A stretch of DNA of 64,000 bases from contig CAIIXF020000003.1 in assembly GCA_903813345.2 (NCBI GenBank), positions 28,287,248 through 28,351,247 on the forward strand, read 5' to 3'. Below the pieces are notes generated by a model that did not search any database, was not told the DNA's origin, and worked only from the letters and a program-made list of their open reading frames with translations. The DNA is from Owenia fusiformis. Taxonomy: Eukaryota; Annelida; Polychaeta; Sabellida; Oweniidae. Positions 25,301 to 64,000 of the stretch are shown here, piece by piece. The translations under genes and the position numbers were made by a program. Numbering within the stretch: the stretch's first letter is position 1; each line of letters opens with the position of its first letter.

Positions 25301-28300
25301 TTTCCACAGGTTTTATTGTACTTTAATACAATAACACAATATATTCAACTGAATAGCATAGACAAAAATTAAATGCAAGCAAGCTTATGTATGCCACAGA
25401 TTAAAATACCTTCATGAACATAGAGAAAATTTGGGATTAATCCCACAAATCAAATTTGAAAAAATTAATAGAATGTAGATCAACAAAATATTAGAATTCC
25501 TGGATAGGATAAGAGGAAAGATAAAAATGATACAATTACTGGACATTTAATTTGTCGTGTAAATGCAGGTGAAAATTAGAAACAAAGTTGATTATTGTTT
25601 CAATATATTCACCAACAATGGATTGCTTTATCTCACCCTGCTCTTGACTAGATTGAGATGTGTTACTCTGCTGGCGACGATAACGTCTTCCCATCCTTCC
25701 TGGAATTGTACTACTTCCTTTGACCTCAGTCACTTCAGCAGCTGCGGCACCTGCCTCCCTGGAAACAAAAATTAGAATGAAGTAATTTAATTAAATCAAA
25801 TTTAAAAAAAGTGTTTTTTCACACTTTCACAATTTGTAAAAGGAAATATGGACTGGGTACCAAACAAGAAGTTTATGTGGGATTTAACTATCAAAACATT
25901 ATGAACCATTAATAATGATTTCAGCTTTCATGAACCATTCATTAAAAATATTCAGGTTTTACTTTTCATGACCCATTTGTGATGTATAGATTTTCCTCTT
26001 ACTGAGTTTCAGCAGCCTTTTGATCCAGAGCATCTGATGCAGTATCTATGGGGCGTTGTAGAGCTGCAAACTGATTCATAACCTCTCTTAGTAGAAACCT
26101 AGTTATAAACTGTTGTGTTTTATCACTACTGTCATATTCCTGGAAACACAAACAAAATATATATTCTTATCCTACTTGCACAAATAGAGGTAATATAATG
26201 GGAGGGATGGAATATGAATATTATTCTGAGAGAAAATGTGATATTTGCTAAGGACCATCAATAACCTATTTTGCAAGAATATTTCCAAAGGATTTTTGTT
26301 CACTTCTGGTAGAAGTGTGCTGAAAGAAAAATGTAGAAATTGAGAGAAATCTCCAGGAAAAATCCTGATATGAATATAGGATTACCTTAGATGTTTCCAT
26401 GAGGGCCTGTGAGACATGGCCGTTCATTTTTTCTATAGCACTGAATATAGGACCAAACTGACCAAGGTGTTGAGTGAAGTATGTGCATAACTCGCCTGTA
26501 TCTATGTTGCTGAAATGAAAAAATAAGATATTTCTGTTATATAAGTAGTGTTGGTTATGTATTCTCTTTTACATATAAATTTCAGACTGTCATTTAGAAA
26601 ATATACTTCAAATTTATTCTTATACAAGAGGAAGGGGGTGTCAAACATACAGTATTTTATTTGCCTTTCATACATGTTTTGGAACTGTTCAGTGTATTCA
26701 AAGTTATGGTAACTTAGCTTTGTGACTGAGTATAAGTATGGATAATAAGGGCCAATAATAATACTTACTTGGTATTGTGTGTATCTATATCATTAAAGAG
26801 ATTCTCTAGCTCTGATGTTGTCATGACACCATCAGCAAAAAATGACTTGAATTCATCCCAGGATAGAGCACTGTCATCTGTAATACAATTACATGTAGAA
26901 TTAAAAATGCTTGCTAATTAATGCTCATTAATTTTTTGTTTCACCAGTACTTTATGAATGGCTATTTGTAATGCATGTTGACCCTTTTTAAGTGCCTATG
27001 GACTTCGAGACTGGATATCGTCTATCTCACATCATTTGCTAGTCTCGCTAGGTGTCTTTACAGTTTTTAGTCCTCTCCTTTTGGGTCATTTTGCCACTGT
27101 GCTTAGATATTTATGCAATTAAAAGATACAAAAAGAACAGAATTATCACAGGATAACTTTGCATTAAAAATAGAATAGTCAGGTACTTTTGTAAGCCTAA
27201 ATGCAAATTATTTCCACAGATATAGATGTAAACTTTCTTTCTATCCATTAAGCACTTTTATGCTGCTTGATTAGTCTCTTTGAACTTTTTTTTGACACTT
27301 ATTACTGACACGGCGTTACTTTTTCACTTATTACTTTAATGTGGCTTATTGTGGCTGGCATTTTAATGTTTACATTTCAGATTTCCTAAAATACTTTACG
27401 GGAAAATAAGTATTGTACATACCATTTTTATCTGCCCTTCGGAAAACCTGTAACCAAAATTAATTTTTATGTTACCTGTTTCACCAAAATTTAAAAGACT
27501 CCATTCCTATATTTTTAGGTCAGTTTTCTGTGCTACATTTGGTTTATTCACAAAATTCAAAACAATGTTTTTATTCCCAGGGTGTAAGAAAATTTGCTTT
27601 ACTGAATGATTTGAAGTCCTATAGCTCGCATTCAAGTCCCGATTTTAGTGCTTGCCCCACTTTTTTAGTCAAAACCCAATTTTCGTTAAAATACAAGCCT
27701 GTTTTCAAGATTTACTGAATCATTTTTTATCTTGATTTTTCTACCGATTTAGTTTCAGCAATCAAAATTACTCATTGTTTCGAATTGTCGATTTACTTTT
27801 TGTAGTTTTTGCATGGCATGGCATGGGCAGCGACTTTTCGAGACCCTATCTGTTGCAAGACTTATGCCTGGCACAACCATCACCATGTTATAAGTGATTT
27901 TAAGTTTCACAAGGATCCTGCCATAACCGTAGTGTTATCGTGATAGCCTGGTACTAACCGTGACAATCATGGGCGTAGCGCCTGGTACGCTGGGTACACA
28001 CAGGCGTACCAGATGGTTGCAAATTCGCTCCAAATACAACCAAATTTCAAAATTGTCCTGGGGGAGAACCCACAGACCCCCCTGAATGCTCTCTTTTTAA
28101 TTCACTTAACTCTTGTCCTGTGGTGGTGGCGTACTACTTAGAAAAATAGCGCTACGCCCATGACAATGCTATATTATCTTACATGGCCTGTCATGACCGT
28201 GGTAATTTAAAACCTGATATGACCGTGACAATGCTATACTATATTGCAAGGCCTGGCATTTATCCCGTTCCCGGACTATGGTCCTGTGAACATCTCAATC

Positions 28301-29202
28301 TTTTGCCTGTGCGATTACAACATGGGAGAATTTTTTACTGATCTTACACTTCAGATACCTACTTCAATAGATTCCTTGGTAATTTAGCATTCTTTTCGTG
28401 TAGTTGAATCCACAATTGTCTGGGTTTATTGGCAGAACGAAGACATTTTCGTTTTTTGGTCGCAATATTTGCGTGTAACATTTAACTTATTTCAACCGTC
28501 AAATTCCTCCATATTGGTACTTCCGGGCTACATCCGGGACAGCCAAACGGGGGATTCCCCTTTTAAATCCAACCGCCATTTTGAAAAGTGATGGAATCTC
28601 TCTCGATGAAAAAGAAAAAATGTTCCCGTTCTGCTGATATACCCAGACAATCGGCGGTTCCAATATATTAGAAGTTACATCTTGAGTTCTATAATGCATT
28701 GAGGTAGGTATCTTAAGTGTAAGGGGCGTAGATAATTCTCCCAAGTTGTAATCGTACAGGCAAATGAATGCGATCAGTGCAGGACTATAGTCCGGGAACG
28801 GGATAACCTGGCATGACCGTAATAACATGGTGACGGTTGCGACAGGCATAAGTCTTTCAATAGATAGCATGCAGACTTTTCTCCAGATTTTAATATAAGC
28901 ACTAATTTTCTCCCTAATTTTTTGCAAAAATCTCTACGTTCTAGACCACAATCTAAAGGGGTCGCAGGATGCGATAAAATATTTCAACAGTGTTCTATCA
29001 ATCATTTCTGATTCACAAAGTTTCTGACACAGTGCCCTGATTGATTTTTAGAACGAGTAGCCTTGATTGCTTAGTAATTCGACCATATAATATTAAATGG
29101 TTGAATCATTACTTTGGATAATGCATTACTAACGTCACACTAGACTACTGCACATGTACTTACGTCCAAGAAGATAGACATTTCCTTTTCCTGGTTTGAC
29201 AT
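22393..29202 (-). CDS. NECAB: NECAB-type EF-hand/ABM calcium-binding protein
   Basis: Twelve exons: 29202-29164, 27447-27423, 26877-26769, 26509-26386, 26139-26003, 25758-25637, 24708-24632, 24332-24282, 23794-23685, 23467-23390, 23088-22997 and 22415-22393. They total 987 nt, giving 328 aa (human NECABs are about 350 to 400). All junctions are GT-AG with consistent phase. EF-hand 1 is FRRADKNDDSALSWDEF (Ser replaces the usual Gly at loop position 6). EF-hand 2 (DIDTHNTNNIDTGEL) is only partly canonical. A coiled coil follows (QVDRLRSLIDRLETR, residues about 190 to 210), then a C-terminal ABM (antibiotic-biosynthesis-monooxygenase-like) domain with SSRYVIYEIWSNDKLW and NVDNLETPEQL. The last exon encodes only ESWLKKD, matching the SWW end of vertebrate NECABs. 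NECABs are cytoplasmic neuronal Ca2+ sensors that bind receptors and scaffolds. The start lies 269 bp from the divergent MORN1 start. Which vertebrate paralogue is closest was not determined. Confidence 0.95.
23942..23991. repeat. Hairpin, CATGGGCTTTCAA arms
   Basis: Arms of about 21 bp (TACCATGGGCTTTCAATTAG and its near-complement) flank a 9-bp loop, inside a NECAB intron. A half copy (CATGGGCTTTCAACTAG) lies at about 29696. Confidence 0.75.
25227..25318. mobile_element. Pogo/Tigger-like MITE, short copy
   Basis: It lies between TA dinucleotides, starts CAGTAAAACATG and ends CAGGTTTTATTG, with GTTGAACAC inside. It lies in a NECAB intron. Confidence 0.55.
27846..28867. mobile_element. Foldback element of about 1 kb in NECAB intron 1
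   Basis: The outer ends are inverted: CTATCTGTTGCAAGACTTATG on the left is complemented by the right end CATAAGTCTTTCAATAGATAG up to mismatches. Inner arms (about 28258-28460 and 28600-28810) are also inverted. Both share CCCGTTCCCGGACTAT and both stay open to encode IPFPDY...LTLxIPTS. A separate MITE sits in the left arm. The superfamily is unknown. Confidence 0.75.
27968..28162. mobile_element. MITE inserted in the foldback element
   Basis: The 195-bp element has ends CATGGGCGTAGCGC and GCGCTACGCCCATG, flanked by the direct repeat ACAAT (27963-27967 and 28163-28167). It is noncoding and younger than its host element. Confidence 0.8.
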
Positions 29203-29471
29203 TTTTAAATCTCGTACTTTCTCGTGCACTTGCGAGATAATAATAGTACTCTAAATGTCAAACTCCAAATTACGAAATTGACAAAACTTTTATTGCGCAT
29301 CTACGCATAGCGCATTCACTCGACAGTTTAGCTTATCATATTTAGTTTTATTCGAAAGTAGGTATATTATAAAAGCTATTTTCGAAATATTTCTGGTTTA
29401 TCTTAGACTTTATTAATTATTGTTAAGACTGAATTCGTACGTTCCACATTTTCTTCGTTGTTATAAACAAG
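29203..29471. promoter_or_regulatory. Probable bidirectional promoter, NECAB / MORN1
   Basis: These 269 bp separate two divergent start codons. They include GCGCATCTACGCATAGCGC at 29295-29313, which resembles paired half-sites of the NRF1 consensus (GCGCATGCGC). No TATA box stands out at a useful distance for both genes. Transcription starts are not visible, and 5' UTRs occupy part of this region. Confidence 0.55.
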
Positions 29472-59887
<30,416 letters not shown>

Positions 59888-60573
59888 CACCTATAGGGTA
59901 AGGTTCCTCATATTTTGCAGCACCCTTGCCTGTAGCTTCGCAAGTTTTAAGCATAGTGACCCAATTTAATTGTGATTCCTCATTTTAAGATTTAGACTGC
60001 AAAAGTTCATGATTATGATTCATGATTTTGGTTTAGTATTCATTAAAACATATAAAACATCAGAACAACTATATTTTATACTTACAAAAAGAAACTTTAA
60101 ATTGGGTCATATTAGTTTTGATAACTTGTACTTTTTAAAAAGTTTTAATCTTTAGCCATGGCTTTTTGTTAATTATTTTTAGCATTTTGAAGTATACATT
60201 AGTGTAGGGTGTCTCATAAGAATTTCAGATCATTCAGGTCTGTAAATTTTCAACTAGTATAATTCACTAGATATTACACAGTCTTTTATGTTTTTTCAAA
60301 TCTAATTTCGCAATTGTACTGTAAATAGTGATAATTTGGCACAACAGGGATTACATTTGGCGTTTTCACTTAATTTTCTGGATATTGGTAACCATGGTAA
60401 ACTGGTTATCCATATTGGTAGGAATTGGTGAATTGCCAAATTTAAGCATCTGCCAAATTGTAGTATATTATAGTAATTTATTGAAAAATTAGTTATTGGC
60501 CTCCATCTCATTGATGCATTGTGCAATGTTGAGAATAGTGTTTGTTTGCTCAACGAAAGTGGACCACTGACTT

Positions 60574-60738
60574 CAGGCCCGTAGCCAGCTTTTGCCAAGG
60601 GGTTCACATTATAGAAATTCCAGGCAGGTTCATATTTGATCATTTCGGCCCAAAATTGCTTGGAAAGAGCTCAGAATTGTGAAAATTGGCCAGGGGAGTG
60701 CTAGCTTCACCTGAACCCGCTCCCCTGACTACGGGCCT
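60574..60738. mobile_element. MITE, CAGGCCCGTAG ends
   Basis: CAGGCCCGTAGCCAG on the left and CTGACTACGGGCCTAG on the right enclose about 135 bp of noncoding DNA. This end type is widespread among small DNA transposons of marine animals (from memory). Confidence 0.75.
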
Positions 60739-62139
60739 AGACTTGAAACAAAACTACATTTGGGTAAAAAGATACCTTGATCACTAGCCCTTTTTTGAAT
60801 GTACTGCTTTAGAAATGCTTCATAGTTTAGGAGCTTCAGTTTATCTAAATCACGAAAATTGAATATTATATTTTTACTGTTTTAAAATGCGTTTTAAAGC
60901 GTTAGAATACTAAGGTATTATGGCCTGTGTGTTTGATAATGGCATGTTCCTTAGAAATTTATTTTTATCTACATTTTATATATTTTTAAGGTTAAAATTT
61001 TTATATATTTCAAAATAGTTTTAGAAGGCCTAAGTAAATACCAACATAACCTCCCTTGTATGAACTTGTGCAAATTAAACAAATTGGTGTGAAACATGCA
61101 ATACTAATTGCCAAAGAACATGTATAATTATTAGTGCAATGTCTATTCTGAGGCAGACTGTCCCTTTAAAACACTGCTCAAATCTTATTGAAATCTCACT
61201 TTCTCACTAATAATACAGGTTCTTATATGGTACTGATTGTAATTTTGTACCGTATACCATATATCTGTTATGAACCGATTCTGTCACTTTTTGTGTTCGA
61301 TCACATTAATGTCTTGTTTTTTTACGTGTTATACTGACGTGCCTTTGCTACAAAGCTTTTTCTCAATATACTTCTCAACGAAGCAATTTACGAGTAACCC
61401 TGATGGGTAACAGGTACCATTGAAACAAAATTATGAAATGTGAATAAAAAAATATTTTATATTTTCAGCCAACCGTAAGGATATTTTTAATTGTTGTTTT
61501 GGCTTACTTTAATACTAACAGAATATGTGCATTGTTCAAATCTGATTTTTAGTTATATTTTATTTTTTGCTTTTTTCATTTCAGATTTTATTTTTTAGTT
61601 TAATTATTTGCACATTGTCTTGTTCATTAAGGTGGGCCTAGTATGCAGGTCTATGTATTCAAAAGATTACATTTTCCTCTTGGTCTACCTTAACATGGCA
61701 GCAAATGATAGAGTCTGTAAATGTTGGAACCAATCACTTTCTATGATCATGCTTATTATGTCCCTGCGGATTTGAATTTTAAATGGGACATCTGTAAAGA
61801 CATTGATATGTCTGATAGGATTTGGTCAGATTTATAATGTAGAGATGTCAAAATTCAATTAGATTGACAACTTGAAAAATTTTATGAGCAAAATGTATTG
61901 AACAAATTTTTTTCAGAAAACTGGTCTCTAGTCTATCGTTTGTTGCCCCATTTAAGCTTAAGTTGAAATAAGGCAAAATTGAATTTATTTTATCATGTAG
62001 TTTTATATATGTATTGTGCGTCTTGTGAACTACAGTTAGGTCAATCAAAATTGCATTCGTTTAGTATTTTGTTTAGATCCATTAAAAATTACAATAAGTT
62101 CAATAGAAAAATATTTTTGTGATTTTATTCTTCTGATGT

Positions 62140-62460
62140 ATATTTTTCCAGTGACCTTGCCTTACAAATGTGACCTTGTCTTAATGTGACCTCACCCACT
62201 GATTGACTTTTCTTTTGACCTTGACCTAGAAAAACGTTGACCTACAAATGTGACCTTGTTCTTTATGCTGATTATTTTTTCCTGTGACCTTGACCCGTGA
62301 CCTACAAATGTGACTCTGCATTAACCATTGAAAGGTTAACTGCCTCTTTGTGAAACTTCCTTTGATGGACAAACATGACTTTGAAGGCCAAGCAAGACAG
62401 AGCTCTTATCGCTGACATTTGGTGGTCATGTGATTTGGTGGATATGTGACCTTGTACACT
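62140..62460 (+). repeat. TGACCTTG-rich degenerate repeat
   Basis: At least eight TGACCT(T) hexamers occur, several inside ACAAATGTGACCTTG, which is repeated four times. The hexamer equals a nuclear-receptor half-site, but the spacing looks like a decayed tandem repeat. Confidence 0.6.
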
Positions 62461-62837
62461 AAAAATTGTTTAAATTTTGTTATGGAATTAATTTTGGTGA
62501 AATTGTTGATGTATTTGCTTGTCATTGTTTGTAATATTTATGTATTTGCTTTTGTTTGCTTGAATGATTGTTTCAGTGTATACTAAACAAATCAGTTTTT
62601 ATTGGCCTAAGTTGATTTCTGAACTTAAATTATATTAAAAAATAAAAATCCATAAATTTTTCAATGGCCATGCAACAGCCTTATGATTTCATTTTTATTA
62701 TTGATCTGAATTAAATTTCCAAATAATTTTACAATTTTTTGAATAATTAGAATATGTTTTGATGTTGATTGGGCAGATTGATGCATGTTTAAAGGTTATC
62801 CTCCCAAATATCAAATAAATGCTTTGTTTTTCTACAG

Positions 62838-62928
62838 GTGGGATACAGGTCGGCATATCGCAACATCCATGGCACGCGTCAAAGTGGAAAATTCCCCGAT
62901 TCCAGATCTCAGCCCAATCCCTACTTAA
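62838..62928 (+). CDS. Candidate alternative last exon of MORN1 (b)
   Basis: After TTTTTCTACAG, the exon reads xxG then WDTGRHIATSMARVKVEN and ends SPIPT with TAA at 62926-62928. Its phase fits the MORN1 exon ending at 57624 (CCA GC|), which would give ...VTPA-WDTG. It is homologous to the exon at 63876. It could belong to another, unseen gene, since human MORN1 has no such tail that I recall. Confidence 0.5.
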
Positions 62929-63689
62929 CCAACTAGCTTGGTGGTTTGGATGAATAGGATAACAAAATTGACATTTTACATTTTGGTTATATGGAAAAAT
63001 GTTAAAAGCTTTCAACTTGTATAAAGGAGATGATAAAATGCAGGAATAGCCTGGTTTTCTGAATCTAAACTCATACAAACAAGATGTCAGTGCAACCATG
63101 ATAACCTGAGATTTCTGCACAGCACAGAGCTAGCATCTTATTCTTAGTCTCTCATTTTATTTTAGTTTCTTTTGTAGCACGCTGTGATGCACAGAGCAAT
63201 ATCTATATATACTGTTATTTTGGTTCATTTGGTTTCTGCATTGTTTTATGATTTTGAAATATCTGATTATGAAGTTATTGTGAAAAAACTGCCATGTTAC
63301 TCTATCGAGAGATAGATTACTTTGGCATCACCTTATATTTGCTAAAACAGGATCAAGAATGAATAAAAATTATTTTGACCACAACTTCTTATTTCGAATC
63401 TTATCGCCATTATCAACCAAAGTAGGCAACCATGGTTACAGTATATATTCCACTGCACTGTCTGTAGGCCTCATTAGCATCTACCTGTATGCCTTATAGT
63501 ACTACATGCCTGATATGATGCTATCACTGTCTGACATGACACATCTTGTTGTTTCAGTACATTTTATTTTTACTTTTAGGTGCATTTTCCTTCATTTATT
63601 TATTTAATTTCCACAGTTTGTTTCTAATCTGTGTGCTGTCCACTGTCGCATATCACAATGCTTTCTGTAAAATGTTTAAATCTTATTCG

Positions 63690-63745
63690 AGCTAGGCGAT
63701 TGGGCGCCGTAACCACGAGGTTGCGAGTTCGAGACGCATGTGCTC
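63690..63745 (+). other. Possible tRNA-derived SINE fragment
   Basis: GGTTGCGAGTTCGAGACGC contains a B-box-like core (GTTCGAGAC). No A box or folded cloverleaf is convincing. Confidence 0.3.
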
Positions 63746-63875
63746 CTTGTGTTTATTCATTTATGATTTATGACAAATTATTTATCTCACATGCATGGAG
63801 TTCATGAGCCTAATTTGCACATATTTTTTTACTTGTTTTGATTATTTCTCAGTTTTGCACAATGTTACTTTACAG

Positions 63876-64000
63876 ATGGGATACAGGGATACACATTGCC
63901 AAGTCAATGAGGGCATCCATGAGCAGCGAACCCCCTCCTGCCATCACGCCAATATTGAAGGGAGCCAAACAGACAACACCAAAAACATATAAATTCAAAT
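63876..64000 (+). CDS. Candidate alternative exon of MORN1 (c), runs off the window
   Basis: After TTACTTTACAG, the exon reads xxA then WDTGIHIAKSMRASMSSE, then PPPAITPILKG, open to the window end. Its start phase is identical to the exon at 62838, and nine of the first twelve residues are shared in register (WDTG-HIA-SM). It is phase-compatible with MORN1 exon 16. No stop or donor is seen before the edge. Confidence 0.5.

Larger units (their letters stand above)
59888..62837. other. 3' side of MORN1: UTR and/or alternative intron
   Basis: Downstream of the TAA at 59885-59887 no further coding exon is seen until 62838. It holds a MITE at 60574 and a TGACCTTG-rich stretch at 62140-62460. AATAAA at about 61442 could serve as a polyadenylation signal. 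Confidence 0.4.

Overview
The window looks like genomic DNA of a marine invertebrate, most likely a non-vertebrate deuterostome or a lophotrochozoan. It is AT-rich, with GT-AG introns of 0.1 to 14 kb, many MITE-like repeats and minisatellites, and genes orthologous to vertebrate NECAB and MORN1. No species can be named from the sequence alone. Exon structures were built by hand from splice sites, reading-frame phase and remembered human proteins. Each coding chain was checked for length divisible by three.

Layout. Positions 1969-17341 (minus) hold a gene for a long, disordered Ser/Arg/Tyr-rich protein that I do not recognise. One 2.4-kb exon is joined in phase, across a 12.2-kb intron, to two small exons. 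That intron holds an internally deleted mariner with about 168-bp inverted ends (3142-4619), a 608-bp foldback element (12363-12970) and several MITEs. Positions 17355-22392 are mostly repeats. Positions 22393-29202 (minus) carry a complete 12-exon NECAB gene (EF-hand plus ABM domain, 328 aa), with a foldback element in its first intron.

Only 269 bp separate the NECAB start codon from that of MORN1, which runs head-to-head from 29472 (plus) to 59887. MORN1 has 17 coding exons, about 603 aa, and in-phase candidate alternative last exons at 62838 and 63876. Its 13.8-kb intron contains two single-exon genes on the opposite strand. One (39931-41868) is a rhodopsin-family GPCR with a Cys-repeat ectodomain. 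The other (45159-48059) is a cGAS/Mab-21-like nucleotidyltransferase-fold protein interrupted by about 400 residues of an octapeptide repeat.

Most notable: (1) the cGAS-like protein with the giant CVDTHESQ-type repeat; (2) an eightfold array of a MORN1 exon with its splice acceptor, in which only the last copy leads to a productive frame; (3) four related symmetric mini-exons in the MORN1 tail; (4) repeated acceptor-like units just before the PPFLG exon; (5) duplicated candidate 3' exons; (6) a miniature LTR fossil whose LTR contains tRNA-like promoter boxes and whose 5' LTR holds a Tc1/mariner-type MITE. NECAB is a predicted neuronal calcium sensor. MORN1 is a predicted membrane-associated or ciliary scaffold. 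Their shared intergenic region may act as a bidirectional promoter, but no functional link between the genes is shown.
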